Source of the DNA: Ignatzschineria cameli
Lineage (GTDB): Bacteria > Pseudomonadota > Gammaproteobacteria > Cardiobacteriales > Wohlfahrtiimonadaceae
Direction: 5' to 3'
Assembly (NCBI RefSeq): GCF_003121895.1
Contig: NZ_QEWW01000013.1
Coordinates: 1 to 33,949, forward strand
Length of the DNA stretch: 33,949 bases
Shown: positions 1 through 9,314 of the stretch, in pieces
Layout: each line of letters starts with the position of its first letter
Numbering within the stretch: the first letter of the stretch is position 1
Notes under the pieces: generated by a model
What the model saw: only the letters and a program-made list of their open reading frames with translations
Database searches by the model: none
What the model was told of the DNA's origin: nothing
Translations under genes and position numbers: made by a program

Positions 1-517
1 ATATGATTAATCGTTAAGGCAACGATTTTTGCCGGCATGCAAATTGTAGAAGAATGCAGGGGTAATCTCCGGCAACTCATCAACCTCTGTTATTTCAACA
101 AATAAGAAGGTTTTTTGAACGGCGGGAGCCGACTATTTCATTCTTTTCGCCACTGCATGCCCGCCAATTGGCATCTCTGATGCCTTCTGCCGACGCGAAA
201 TTGATGAAAGAGCGCGATAGTGAGGACCGGCAGCGCTCAGCTTTTTATCTCAATCAATGATTCTTAAGAAGGTTTTTTGAGTGGCGGGAGCCAACTATTT
301 CGTTCTTTTCGCCACTGCATGCCCGCCTACTGGCATCAATGATGTCTTCTGCCGGCGCGAGATTAATGAAAGAACGCGATGGTAAGATCCGGCAGCGTTC
401 AGCCTTTTATCTCAATCAATGATTCTTAAGAAGGTTTTTTGAGTGGCGGGAGCCAACTATTTCGTTCTTTTCGCCACTGCATGCCCGCCAATTGGTATCA
501 ATGATACCGATTAGATA
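1..517 (-). repeat. Array 1 of the long modular hairpin repeat (162-bp short units)
   Basis: The tract fills the space 3' of tyrA and contains no credible gene. The marker AAGAAGGTTTTTTGA occurs near 104, 266 and 428, giving an exact 162-bp spacing. Read on the minus strand each unit has a CTGCCGG...CCGGCAG stem, a small stem such as GGCATC-AGA-GATGCC, and a GGCGGG...CCCGCC stem. A perfect AATCGTT/AACGATT hairpin lies at 9-27. Positions 1-85, reverse-complemented, closely match about 3576-3660 in array 2. The units lack the middle hairpins seen in the 287-bp version. Membership of one family with arrays 2 and 3 is read directly from the sequence; function is unknown. Confidence 0.9.
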
Positions 518-1408
518 CTACGGCTCTTTGTAGAAGTTATCTCGTGCATGTTTTGCTCTAGCAAAAATCTTCCGCAAGACCTCGCGATCTTCATCTTCTA
601 ATGCATGACGTAATGCATCGATCTTCTTCTGATAGGCCACTAACACCTCTAAAATCGATTCACGATTTTGCAAACAGATATCAGCCCAAAGATCAGGATC
701 TGATGCCGAAATACGGGTAAAATCTCTAAATCCACCGGCAGCAAAACGGAAGATCTCCGCACGGTCATCAAGATTCGCTAAAGTATCAACTGTTGCATAA
801 GCTAAAAGATGTGGAATATGGGAAGTTGCCGCTAAGACCTGATCATGATGCTTGACTCCCATCTCCTCTGTCATTGATCCGGCAGCTTTCCACATATCAT
901 GAATCGTTCTAACCGCATCATGACTATTCTCAAGATGTGGAATCACTAAAGTTCGACGATTATCAAAGAGCGAATCGAAAGAGTTTTCAACCCCATGCTT
1001 CTCTGTCCCTGCAATCGGATGCGCCGGCACAAAACGCTCTGGCAGATACCCCAACTCCGCTTCAATACTCGCTAATACTGAACCTTTTGTTGAACCAACA
1101 TCACTTACCACCGCACTCTCTTTAAGATAGGGAGTAATCTCCTTCATAATCTTCCCCATCGCCGTGATAGGCGTTGCAAGAATGATAATGTCGGCATCTT
1201 TTGTCGCTTCAACTGGATCGGTATAGATCTCATCTGCAACCCCGAGCTCATAAGCACGCTGTAATGCTGCTTCATCGCGATCATAGGCGATAATTTTGCC
1301 CACTGAATTGCTCCGCTTAAGCGCACGCGCAAGAGAACCACCAATAAGGCCAATCCCCATAATGGTAATTCGCTCTTTAAAAAAAGGTTGAGAGAGTTCT
1401 ATCTTCAT
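518..1408 (-). CDS. tyrA: Prephenate dehydrogenase
   Basis: Cytoplasmic enzyme of tyrosine synthesis that oxidatively decarboxylates prephenate to 4-hydroxyphenylpyruvate with NAD(P). The 296-residue protein has an N-terminal Rossmann fold with the dinucleotide motif GIGLIGGS at residues 18-25. It also has the family signatures SDVGSTKG, HPIAGTEKHG and FAAGGFRDFTRI. It is a stand-alone dehydrogenase: there is no chorismate mutase domain at either end, unlike the E. coli bifunctional TyrA. The ATG at 1408 is preceded by an AGGAC ribosome site. tal lies 176 bases upstream on the same strand and a candidate promoter sits between them, so separate transcription is possible. Its 3' end runs straight into repeat array 1. 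Arogenate specificity cannot be excluded from sequence alone. Confidence 0.95.
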   Translation of the reverse strand: MKIELSQPFFKERITIMGIGLIGGSLARALKRSNSVGKIIAYDRDEAALQRAYELGVADEIYTDPVEATKDADIIILATPITAMGKIMKEITPYLKESAVVSDVGSTKGSVLASIEAELGYLPERFVPAHPIAGTEKHGVENSFDSLFDNRRTLVIPHLENSHDAVRTIHDMWKAAGSMTEEMGVKHHDQVLAATSHIPHLLAYATVDTLANLDDRAEIFRFAAGGFRDFTRISASDPDLWADICLQNRESILEVLVAYQKKIDALRHALEDEDREVLRKIFARAKHARDNFYKEP

Positions 1409-1459
1409 GATGTCCTACTTTTCAAAAATCATCTTCAAAATCATCGGCCAACGCCTCTT

Positions 1460-1487
1460 ATTAAAGTATCGAACGCTAGAGTATCAA
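1460..1487 (-). promoter_or_regulatory. Candidate sigma70 promoter for tyrA
   Basis: On the minus strand TTGATA (1487-1482) and TTTAAT (1465-1460) are separated by 16 bases, each matching the consensus at five of six positions. It lies about 52 bases upstream of the tyrA start. A 13-bp direct duplication (TTCAAAAATCATC, near 1421-1446) sits between promoter and gene. Confidence 0.45.
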
Positions 1488-1584
1488 TCCCTAAAATAGA
1501 GGCGCAAACTCTAAAGTTTAGCCGATTTTTCTTAATAATACATCTTACGATTATTTCAATCGCCGATTTCAGCAATAATGCCTA

Positions 1585-2670
1585 TTAAAGGCGACTCTTC
1601 TCGATGGTTGAAAGAAGTGAATCAAATGCAACAACAAATTGTTCAACACCTGCAGTTTCCAGTAATTGACACACTTCCTCAAGATCGATATTGAGCTCTT
1701 TTAACTCAGCAAGACGACTTTTTGCCACCTCAAGATCGCTCTCAAGTTGCGGATAAGGCGTGATACTCTCTTCTAAAAATGCGCTGTAGGTCTTCGGTGG
1801 CATTGTATTAACCGTCTCTTTTCCCATCAGGTGATGAACATACATTGTCTCGCTATAACTAGGATCTTTCACGCCAGTTGATGCCCAAAGCAGTCGCTGT
1901 GGTTGCATGCCAGCTTTTAATAATGCTTTTACCCGCTCATGCTCCATCTCTCTTAAGAAGTGCTGATAAGCCATTTTGGCATTATCGATTGCGATATGGC
2001 CTTTAAGATGAGGCGCTTTCGTTGCAACCTGAGGATCGATAACGGCATCGATACGAGAGATAAAGAAGCTAGCAACAGAGGCGATCTGTAAAATAGGTAA
2101 GCCCACTTTCACTCGTGCTTCCAACCCTTTAAAGAAGGCTTCTAAAACTTCACTATAACGTTTTACAGAGAAAATTAAGGTAACATTGACATTGATCCCT
2201 TCGGCAATGAGCGCTTCAATGGCGATCAATCCCGCTTTAGTGGCCGGCACCTTAATCATCAAATTAGGTCGATCGATCTCTTCCCAAAGGGCTTTTGCTT
2301 CAATAATGGTACCGTTAGCATCATGAGCAAGATCGGGAGAGACCTCTAAGCTCACATAGCCATCACGGTAGCGGCTCTCTTCATATGTGGGGAGAAAGAG
2401 ATCACAAGCAGCTTGAATATCTTCAATAGCTAATTTAAAGAAGAGTTCCCGTGCTGAGAGTTCATGATTATTAGGATCTTGAATGATAGGGAGATAGGCT
2501 TCGCCGCCGGCAATAGCTTTCTCAAAGATTGCAGGATTAGAGGTAACTCCTAATAAGCCCTCTTTTTTGATCATTCTTGCAAGCTCACCATCGTGGCCCA
2601 ACATTTTACGCTCAATATTATCAAACCATACACTTTGGCCTACAGCCGCTGCTTTACGTATATTTCCCAT
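1585..2670 (-). CDS. tal: Transaldolase
   Basis: Transfers a dihydroxyacetone unit between sugar phosphates in the non-oxidative pentose phosphate pathway, partner of the transketolase encoded at 20003-21973. The 361-residue protein is longer than E. coli TalB (about 317) and resembles the longer class found in actinobacteria and many proteobacteria. The opening block GVTSNPAIFEKAI is typical. The Schiff-base lysine is expected at Lys140 in LMIKVPAT, followed by GINVNVTLIFS. The start is the ATG at 2670; the ribosome site is weak (AAGGG about 11 bases upstream). No clear intrinsic terminator is visible between tal and tyrA. Together with tyrA it is enclosed by two oppositely oriented copies of the repeat array. 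Confidence 0.93.
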   Translation of the reverse strand: MGNIRKAAAVGQSVWFDNIERKMLGHDGELARMIKKEGLLGVTSNPAIFEKAIAGGEAYLPIIQDPNNHELSARELFFKLAIEDIQAACDLFLPTYEESRYRDGYVSLEVSPDLAHDANGTIIEAKALWEEIDRPNLMIKVPATKAGLIAIEALIAEGINVNVTLIFSVKRYSEVLEAFFKGLEARVKVGLPILQIASVASFFISRIDAVIDPQVATKAPHLKGHIAIDNAKMAYQHFLREMEHERVKALLKAGMQPQRLLWASTGVKDPSYSETMYVHHLMGKETVNTMPPKTYSAFLEESITPYPQLESDLEVAKSRLAELKELNIDLEEVCQLLETAGVEQFVVAFDSLLSTIEKSRL

Positions 2671-2908
2671 AACTGAATATGCCCTTATTTATCTACTTAA
2701 CGACTAACTTCTCACTACTAAAATTGTAATCTGTTACTCAACTGCTCAACTTATTGCGATTTATCTCTCTTAAAACAGCTTATTGAGCTCCCATGGAAGT
2801 TCTATTAAAGTTCTATTGAACCTCTTATTTAATCACGACTATTTAACAACAGCTATCTTCCCTAGCTATATTCCTACTATTTATACAAATCAAAACAGAA
2901 GCTATGAG
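2671..2908. other. Intergenic leader of tal, before array 2
   Basis: No gene seen. On the minus strand a TACAAT -10 hexamer (2728-2723) has TTGAG motifs 15-16 bases upstream (about 2744-2750), a weak tal promoter candidate. An 11-bp tandem duplication (AAGTTCTATT at 2797 and 2808) is present. The rest is AT-rich with nothing recognisable. Confidence 0.4.
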
Positions 2909-3742
2909 CTGCCGGATCTCACTATCTCATATTTCCATAAATCTCGCGCCGGCAGAGGGCAATCATTCGATTGCCGGAATATTACTGCTCTTTAATAAAG
3001 CTGATGAATTACCGGAGATCACCATCGCATACTTTCACAATTTGCATGCCGACAAATATCGCTACTTTAGATATCATTCTCGGTGCTGAAAGCGCCAACA
3101 GGCGGGCATACAGCGGTGAAAAGAGTGCAATAGTCGACTCCCGCCCCTCAATAAATCTTCTTAAAAATCATTCATTAAAAAAATAGACTGAATGCTGCCG
3201 GTCCTTACTATCTCATATTTCCATAAATCTCGCGCCGGCAGAGGCCATCATTCGATTGCCGGAATATTACTGCTCTTTAATAAAGCTAATGAGTTGCCGG
3301 AGATCACCATCGCATACTTTCACAATTTGCATGCCGGAAAATATCGCTACTTTAGATATCATTCTCGGTGCTGAAAGCGCCAACAGGCGGGCATACAGCG
3401 GTGAAAAGAGTGCAATAGTGGGCTCCCGCCCCTCAATAAATCCTCTTAAGAATTATTCATCAGAAAAAAATAGACTGAACGCTGCCGGTCCTTACTATCT
3501 CATATTTCCATAAATCTCGCGCCGGCAGAGGGCAATCATTCGATTGCCGGAATATTACTGTTCTTTAATAAAGCTGATGAATTGCCGGAGATTACCCCCT
3601 GCATCCTTCTACAAGTTGCATGCCGGCAAGTATCGTTGCCTTAACGGTTAATCATATTGAAAAAAGAGCTGAACACTGCCGGATCTTACTATCGCGTTTT
3701 TCATCAATCTCGCGCCGGCAGATGGCATCATTGATGCCATTA
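2909..3742 (+). repeat. Array 2 of the long modular hairpin repeat
   Basis: Units begin at the CTGCCGG-type motif at 2909, 3195, 3482 and 3676, giving spacings of 286, 287 and 194 bp, then a partial copy. A full unit carries, in order: CTGCCGG...CCGGCAG; GGCAATC-ATTC-GATTGCC (perfect at 2958-2975 and 3531-3548); TTGCCGG...CCGGCAA; a TATCGCT-type stem; GGTGCT-GAA-AGCGCC; and GGCGGG...CCCGCC (3101-3145 in the first unit). The third unit swaps part of its middle for the variant also found at the left end of array 1. Small reading frames across the units arise from the repeats and are not supported as genes. The array lies 3' of the lytic transglycosylase gene, and its final stem ATGGCATC-ATT-GATGCCAT could end that transcript. 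Confidence 0.9.
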
Positions 3743-3757
3743 TCTGTTGAAACAGTA

Positions 3758-4924
3758 TTAAGGCTGAATTCGGCTCGGTTGATAAAATCTTCCACGCATC
3801 CGCTTCATCGTCCCTTTTGGAAGCCAAATATCATAGTGACTTGGAATCTCGGCACGATTATTCTCAATATTACGAAGCCATGCCGGATTGAGCTCAATTA
3901 AAGTCGCTTCCGAGAGACCGGTCTCTTTTGCTAAATCACGTAAGAACATCGGCGTTAGAAGCTCAATTCCCTCAATACTACTCTTTAGATAGCGATAACG
4001 GAATCCGGGGAAGTAATGCCCGGGATCTTCTGCGATCTTTTTCGCTGCTAAAAATTCAGCATAGAAATTTCGAGAGGCAAATTTAAATGCGCCCTCACTG
4101 TAGTTAAAGACCACCAATCCAATATCATTTCCATATCGCTCCTGCGCTCGCATCGAGTGACCAACACCAGCATTATAAGCAGTAATTGCTAATGGCCAAT
4201 AGGGAACTAAATTGTAGTTATAAGCCATCAATTTTACAGCCCCCTTCGCCGCATGACGCGGATCATAACGGGAATCGAGAACATTAGCACGCATCGGCAT
4301 AAAGCTTCGTGCCGTCGATGGCATAAATTGCCACATCCCTGCCGCTCCTACCTTCGATCTTGCCCCCATATTAAATGAGGACTCAACATGTGGAAGATAA
4401 GCAATCTCCTCCGGCAATCCGGCATCTCTAAAGAGCTTTTTAAAGTAGACAATATAGGGCTCACTACGCTCTAATCCTCGGCGAAACTCTGACTTTAACC
4501 CACGCTGACCTCGCAGTCGTTCAGAAGCACCATAGAGCGCCTCTTTTCCACCTGCCTTGATCAACATCTTTTTGATTCGCTCCTGATTCTTACTCAATTT
4601 CACCGGCGTCTTGAGAGAAGCTTCTACCACTAAAAGATCATCACGAATCAACTCTGAGATAGTATCCCACGTCATACGATCCCCTTTTCTGATCGGCGCT
4701 AATTCATAGACCACATCAAGGTAGCGATTATCATGAAAAGCGACAAGATTATCATCCCAACGCGCATAGACATGCACCCAAAAGTTGACCATCGGTTCCA
4801 ATGCTTTTGGCTCATCAAAACCATTCTTCATCCTCGGCCCACCGGCACAACTGGCAATAAAAAAGGTGATGGCAAAGAGAAAAATGAGTCGTTTAAAACG
4901 GCTAAAAAATGGGGATAAAAACAT
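3758..4924 (-). CDS. Lipoprotein lytic murein transglycosylase, MltD-like
   Basis: Cleaves the glycan strands of peptidoglycan between MurNAc and GlcNAc, leaving anhydro ends; expected to be anchored to the outer membrane from the periplasm. Residues 1-25 form a lipoprotein signal ending in a lipobox (IASC, Cys26). The SLT domain spans about 150-290 with catalytic Glu181 in LPHVESSFN, followed by GAAGMWQFMPSTAR and ITAYNAGVG, the family 1 pattern closest to MltD. The C-terminal part (about 318-372) resembles one weak LysM-like module (ELNPAWL, then IWLPKG); clear repeated LysM domains are absent, unlike E. coli MltD. The start is the ATG at 4924 with only a distant AGGG. It follows argH after 101 bases with a terminator-like hairpin between, so it probably has its own promoter. 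Confidence 0.85.
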   Translation of the reverse strand: MFLSPFFSRFKRLIFLFAITFFIASCAGGPRMKNGFDEPKALEPMVNFWVHVYARWDDNLVAFHDNRYLDVVYELAPIRKGDRMTWDTISELIRDDLLVVEASLKTPVKLSKNQERIKKMLIKAGGKEALYGASERLRGQRGLKSEFRRGLERSEPYIVYFKKLFRDAGLPEEIAYLPHVESSFNMGARSKVGAAGMWQFMPSTARSFMPMRANVLDSRYDPRHAAKGAVKLMAYNYNLVPYWPLAITAYNAGVGHSMRAQERYGNDIGLVVFNYSEGAFKFASRNFYAEFLAAKKIAEDPGHYFPGFRYRYLKSSIEGIELLTPMFLRDLAKETGLSEATLIELNPAWLRNIENNRAEIPSHYDIWLPKGTMKRMRGRFYQPSRIQP

Positions 4925-4975
4925 CTTGGAATGACCCTATAAAGCGGAAAAGGGATTGAGAAAGAGATCAGCAAA

Positions 4976-5003
4976 GATGCTAATGAGCACTCCCATTAGC
5001 ATC
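4976..5003 (-). terminator. Terminator-like hairpin after argH
   Basis: A perfect 10-bp stem (GATGCTAATG / CATTAGCATC) with an 8-base loop lies 23 bases past the argH stop. On the minus strand it is followed by TTTGCTGATCTCTTT, an interrupted T tract, so termination strength is uncertain. Confidence 0.6.
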
Positions 5004-5025
5004 GATAGCGATCTAAAGTAGAGAA

Positions 5026-6408
5026 CTAGATGAGTGCCTTTGCACGCTCAATCGCTGCTAAAACTTGCTTAGGTGCCGTACCGCCGTAGTGGTTACGCGC
5101 CGCAACCGATCCCTCTAAGGTGAGATATTCAAAGACATCTTCATCGATAAGATCAGAGAATTGTTGTAACTCTTCAAGCTGCATCTCAGAGAGATCTCGC
5201 GAGGTCTCAACTCCTAAACGAACGGCATTTCCTACCACTTCATGGGCATTTCTAAAAGGCATCCCTTTACGAACGAGGTAATCTGCTAAATCGGTTGCTG
5301 TTGAGAAGCCCAATTTTGTACGCGCATACATATTCTCTTTCTTACTTGAGATCGCCGGAATCATATCAGCAAAGGCACGAAGTGAGCCGAGAACGGTATC
5401 TACAATATCGAAAAGGGGCTCTTTATCTTCCTGATTATCTTTATTGTACGCAAGCGGTTGGCTCTTCATTAAGGTCAATAGAGAGAAGAGATGGCCATAG
5501 ACGCGCCCGGTTTTCCCTCTTACCAGCTCAGGAACATCGGGGTTTTTCTTCTGTGGCATGATCGATGAACCGGTACAGAATCGATCTGGAAGATTGATAA
5601 AATCAAATGCTGGCGTTGCCCAGAGGACTAATTCTTCTGAGAAGCGCGAAAGATGCATCGCTAAAATCGATGCCGCTGCGGCAAATTCAATTGCAAAATC
5701 ACGATCTGAGACCGAATCGAGCGAGTTTTCAGAAGGTGCGCTAAATCCTAATAACTTTGCCGAAAGATGACGATCGATCGGATAGGTTGTACCCGCTAAA
5801 GCCGCTGCTCCTAATGGTGAGATATTGAGGCGCTTACGACAATCTAGGAAACGCTCACGATCTCTTTTAATCATCTCAAACCAAGCCATCAAGTGGTGAC
5901 CAAAAGTGATAGGCTGCGCCACTTGAAGGTGGGTAAAGCCCGGCATGATGGTGTCATATTCACGCTCTGCTACCGATAAAATTCCCTCTTGAAGACGTTT
6001 TAACTCAAGATCGATATGATCGAGCTCTTTGCGCAACCAAAGGCGGATATCCGTTGCAACCTGATCATTACGTGATCTACCGGTATGAAGGCGCTTGCCG
6101 GCAATACCGATCTTCTCTGTTAAGCTCGATTCAATATTCATATGAACATCTTCAAGCTCAATAGACCAAGGAAACTCCCCTGCTTCAATCTCTGCTTTAA
6201 CGGCTGCAAGCCCATCTTTGATTAGGGTGAAATCTTCTTCAGATAAGATCCCTTGCGTATAGAGCATCTCTGCATGCGCGAGCGATCCTGCAATATCTTC
6301 AGCATACATCCTTTGATCGAAATCGACCGATCCTGTAAAGGCTTGAACAAATGCATCAGTACTCTCTGAGAAACGTCCGCCCCACTGTTTATTCACTTTA
6401 TTCGACAT
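5026..6408 (-). CDS. argH: Argininosuccinate lyase
   Basis: Last enzyme of arginine synthesis: splits argininosuccinate into arginine and fumarate in the cytoplasm. The 460-residue length is normal for the family. Diagnostic segments are [13 protein letters not shown] (about 108-120), the Thr159-His160 pair in [11 protein letters not shown], and the mobile catalytic loop [12 protein letters not shown] (280-291) with the active serine. The ATG at 6408 overlaps the end of the upstream histidine kinase by 11 bases and has a clear GAAGGA ribosome site 7 bases away (6416-6421), inside the kinase gene, so the two are probably translated from one message. No other arginine gene is nearby. argH occupies the place where ntrX commonly follows ntrY in related bacteria. 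Confidence 0.96.
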   Translation of the reverse strand: MSNKVNKQWGGRFSESTDAFVQAFTGSVDFDQRMYAEDIAGSLAHAEMLYTQGILSEEDFTLIKDGLAAVKAEIEAGEFPWSIELEDVHMNIESSLTEKIGIAGKRLHTGRSRNDQVATDIRLWLRKELDHIDLELKRLQEGILSVAEREYDTIMPGFTHLQVAQPITFGHHLMAWFEMIKRDRERFLDCRKRLNISPLGAAALAGTTYPIDRHLSAKLLGFSAPSENSLDSVSDRDFAIEFAAAASILAMHLSRFSEELVLWATPAFDFINLPDRFCTGSSIMPQKKNPDVPELVRGKTGRVYGHLFSLLTLMKSQPLAYNKDNQEDKEPLFDIVDTVLGSLRAFADMIPAISSKKENMYARTKLGFSTATDLADYLVRKGMPFRNAHEVVGNAVRLGVETSRDLSEMQLEELQQFSDLIDEDVFEYLTLEGSVAARNHYGGTAPKQVLAAIERAKALI

Positions 6409-8584
6409 TATCTTTTCCTTCTTCTAACTCTTCATAGAGAGGAAGCATCACTTCTACACGTGTTCCGATCTGCTCTTTTCCAGAGTAGATCGCAATCTTT
6501 CCGTTATGCTCCTCTACAATCTTCTTCACAACTGATAAACCTAATCCGGTTCCCTTCTCTTTCGTTGAGACATATGGCTCAAACATTCGATTAATCAAGG
6601 ATTCATCAATTCCACTACCATTATCGCTGACGGTGAGGCTAAGGTGTGTCTCATCTAATTTTGAGATCTCAACATAGACCTTGCCGAGTAATTGATCCTT
6701 CTCCTCCTGACACGCTTCTATCGCATTCTTAATTAAATTATGCAAGAGCTGCCTTAAGCGAATTTCATCCCCATTAACATAGAGGCTTTGTGCCGGTTTT
6801 TGTAAAATAACCTCAACACCTCGAACATAATCACTATAGAGGAAAGTGACCTCCTCTGTTAAGGCATTTAGATCGATCTTTTTCAGGTGAAGTTTGGGCG
6901 CTCTAGCATATTGGCTAAAGGCATTGACCATCTTCTTCATCGCATTGACTTGGGTAATAATCGTTTGGGTCGATTTTTCTAGGAGGAAGCGATCATCAAC
7001 CTCCAATTTCCCCTGTAACTTAAAGGCTAAGCGCTCAGCGGAGAGCTGAATTGGTGTTAAAGGATTTTTAATCTCATGAGCAAGACGTCTTGCCACCTCA
7101 CCCCAAGCGGCTTCCCGCTCGGAGTTGATCAATTGGGTAATATCATCAAAGACAATGGCATAGCCACTCGGTAGACTGCGATTCTCTAAAGGTTCGGAGA
7201 CTCGGACAGAGAGAATCTGGGTAATTCCTTTTTCAACACGCATCACCTCAAGACGATCATTCTCCCCTCGCTCCCGCTTCTCAAGATAGTTTTGTAGCGG
7301 AATAAAGAAGAAGTGGAGAGATTCATCGATCGATTCAAGATGGGAGAGGGTCAACTTCTGTAAGAGTCGGCGATCGGTCTTTAAGATCGAGAGTGCGGCT
7401 TCATTAAAGGTTCGGATATTTCCATCATTATCGAGGACTAAAACCCCGGAGGAGAGATTTGCTAAAACCGCCTCTAGATAGGAGCGCTGCGCCACTAGCA
7501 GGCGCTGAGAGGCTTTCTCTGCTTCATTAGCTTGACGCAGCTTCATAATCATCTCATTAAATGATTCTGTTAAAAAGCCGATCTCATCATTCGATTTCAC
7601 CACAATCTCTCGATCAAAATTCCCTTCAGAAACAGCTTTAGAGGCAAGCGAAAGCCTACGAATCGGATTCACTAAGCGTCGTGTTGCAAAATAGGAGCCA
7701 CCCAATGCTAAAAGAATCGCTAGAAGTGAAACAAGTGTTAAGATCGCAATCAACTGCCCCTTAAGTGATTCTTGAAGTGTCTTATACTGCTTATAGCTCT
7801 CAACCGATGCTTGAGTGGAGAGTCCTAACTCCGTATAACGCTGCGGAATCTCATAGATGGCTTGCACCACCCGAGGAATATCAGAATCAACCCGAATGAT
7901 CACTCGCACCTGTAATTCATCATCTCCCACCGGCTCGAGCCAGACATAATCCATATCATTAAAGACACTCATTAGGACAATATCGTTGGGAAGCTCCGGA
8001 AGGTTAACGGTGGTATTACTCGAGCTTGTCGCCAAAATCCGTCCGCGATGATCAAAGACCGTCAGATCGAGGGCATTGGCATCAAAACGGAGATTTTCTA
8101 ATTCATAAGCGAGATCGAGCGAGGTGAGATCTGCTACCCGCTGACCGATCGATTGGGTAATCTCAAGGGCATCTAATCTGCGTGTCTCTAAGGCCGATTG
8201 AGCTAAGGTTAAGGCATCATCGAAACCTTGATCAAGCGATTCATCGAACCAGCTATCGATCCCTCTTTGGATCATAATGCCGGCGAAGAGAAAGAGAATC
8301 ACAATCGGCACTACTGATAATCCGGAGAAAAAAATCATCATCCGCGCATTGAGTCTAGCGCCGAGTCGTCTCTTGCGCACTCCTTGTAGGAGCTGAATTA
8401 AGAAGTAGATCACAAGCGACATCAAAGAGAGAAAGCAGATAGCGCCGGCAATAATGATCCAGGTATAGTAACGGGAATAGAGAACGGCAGACTCAATCGA
8501 GCGAACCATTACCCCTAAAATAATCACCAAGAGCAGGGAGAGAAGGAGAAAGAGGCTAAAAGCATGTTTACGGATAAGACTCAT
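6398..8584 (-). CDS. NtrY-type membrane sensor histidine kinase
   Basis: Inner-membrane two-component sensor expected to autophosphorylate on His and pass phosphate to a response regulator. Numbering from the chosen start: membrane segments at about 8-28, 42-64 and 82-106, a periplasmic stretch to about 275, another segment at 277-298, then HAMP (299-352), PAS (about 365-485) and kinase core. The H box [15 protein letters not shown] has the phospho-His at 503. The N box is NLIKNAIEA, with G boxes DNGSGI and [12 protein letters not shown]. The ATG at 8584 overlaps the previous gene's stop as TAATG with GGGAG 11 bases upstream; an in-frame GTG at 8602 is the alternative. No regulator gene (ntrX) follows; argH does. 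The family link to nitrogen or redox sensing is known for NtrY, but this protein's signal is unknown. Confidence 0.88.
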   Translation of the reverse strand: MSLIRKHAFSLFLLLSLLLVIILGVMVRSIESAVLYSRYYTWIIIAGAICFLSLMSLVIYFLIQLLQGVRKRRLGARLNARMMIFFSGLSVVPIVILFLFAGIMIQRGIDSWFDESLDQGFDDALTLAQSALETRRLDALEITQSIGQRVADLTSLDLAYELENLRFDANALDLTVFDHRGRILATSSSNTTVNLPELPNDIVLMSVFNDMDYVWLEPVGDDELQVRVIIRVDSDIPRVVQAIYEIPQRYTELGLSTQASVESYKQYKTLQESLKGQLIAILTLVSLLAILLALGGSYFATRRLVNPIRRLSLASKAVSEGNFDREIVVKSNDEIGFLTESFNEMIMKLRQANEAEKASQRLLVAQRSYLEAVLANLSSGVLVLDNDGNIRTFNEAALSILKTDRRLLQKLTLSHLESIDESLHFFFIPLQNYLEKRERGENDRLEVMRVEKGITQILSVRVSEPLENRSLPSGYAIVFDDITQLINSEREAAWGEVARRLAHEIKNPLTPIQLSAERLAFKLQGKLEVDDRFLLEKSTQTIITQVNAMKKMVNAFSQYARAPKLHLKKIDLNALTEEVTFLYSDYVRGVEVILQKPAQSLYVNGDEIRLRQLLHNLIKNAIEACQEEKDQLLGKVYVEISKLDETHLSLTVSDNGSGIDESLINRMFEPYVSTKEKGTGLGLSVVKKIVEEHNGKIAIYSGKEQIGTRVEVMLPLYEELEEGKDNVE

Positions 8585-9288
8585 TACTTCAATAACTCCC
8601 ACTTAAACCAATCAGAACTTAACCACCAATTTGAGGATAGATAGGCAGGGATACGAAGGGGCGTTGGCAACGCCTCAATATCGAGCCATAACTTTGCGCG
8701 TCCCTCATACTCCTGTAGCATGAGCCCATCGCGATTTTCCATATGAATAACAATCTCCACCGGTGTTGAGATCGAGAGCAGCGCTAAACTTAAGATCGGA
8801 TAGCTATGCTGCTTCTTTGTCTCTAGATCACGAACTACAAATTGCTTCGAAAGCCCATGATAAAAGAGGAGATAGCGAACCTCTTTGCGATAACTATTTT
8901 GACTTAAAAAGCCCTTCTTCTCGATACGAATATCGTAGACAAAGGTCAGCGGAATACCATTGAGAAGCATCTGTTCTTGCTCCTCACTCATCCCGATATG
9001 GCTTTTAAGCTTTAAGAGAAGATCGACCGCCGGCAGCTGCCCACTGCTGAGCAGCTCAAGATCTCGAATGCGATCCATCTTTCGCCCAGGATAGTAATAC
9101 TCATTTTTGATACTTTCGATCATGAGCGAAGAGGACCGTTCATAGGTTGCGGCAAAAAGGGGCATTGAGAGAAGCAGAGAGAGCGGCAATAGCAGCAGCC
9201 ATCCCAGCATCAGAAAACGCTGAGAACGATGATTCAATGGTGAGATCTGCATATCCCGTTGCACCGCTTTAACTTCTCCTAACTTCAT
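8584..9288 (-). CDS. DUF4390-family protein
   Basis: Conserved protein of unknown function, typically found between rsmB and ntrY in gammaproteobacteria, as here. The 234-residue product has a basic N-terminus and one hydrophobic segment at about 26-47 ending in FAA, which reads as a signal peptide or single anchor. The rest would lie in the periplasm. The C-terminal part is Trp-rich (SSNWWLSSDWFKWEL). The start is not certain: the ATG at 9288 has AGAGGA almost touching it, while an ATG at 9252 (residue 13) and a GTG at residue 9 with AGGAGA upstream are alternatives. It overlaps the kinase gene start by one base, so coupling with the kinase is likely; a sensor-accessory role is inference only. 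Confidence 0.75.
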   Translation of the reverse strand: MKLGEVKAVQRDMQISPLNHRSQRFLMLGWLLLLPLSLLLSMPLFAATYERSSSLMIESIKNEYYYPGRKMDRIRDLELLSSGQLPAVDLLLKLKSHIGMSEEQEQMLLNGIPLTFVYDIRIEKKGFLSQNSYRKEVRYLLFYHGLSKQFVVRDLETKKQHSYPILSLALLSISTPVEIVIHMENRDGLMLQEYEGRAKLWLDIEALPTPLRIPAYLSSNWWLSSDWFKWELLK

Positions 9289-9314
9289 TCCTCTACAATT
9301 TCTCTACTACTTCT

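Noticed and set aside
1-517. Insertion sequence or integron cassette array
   Set aside because: No transposase or integrase frame, no terminal inverted repeats with target duplications, and no cassette genes between the units.
2909-3742. CRISPR array
   Set aside because: The repeated unit is about 287 bp with similarity throughout; there are no short constant repeats with unique spacers and no cas genes.
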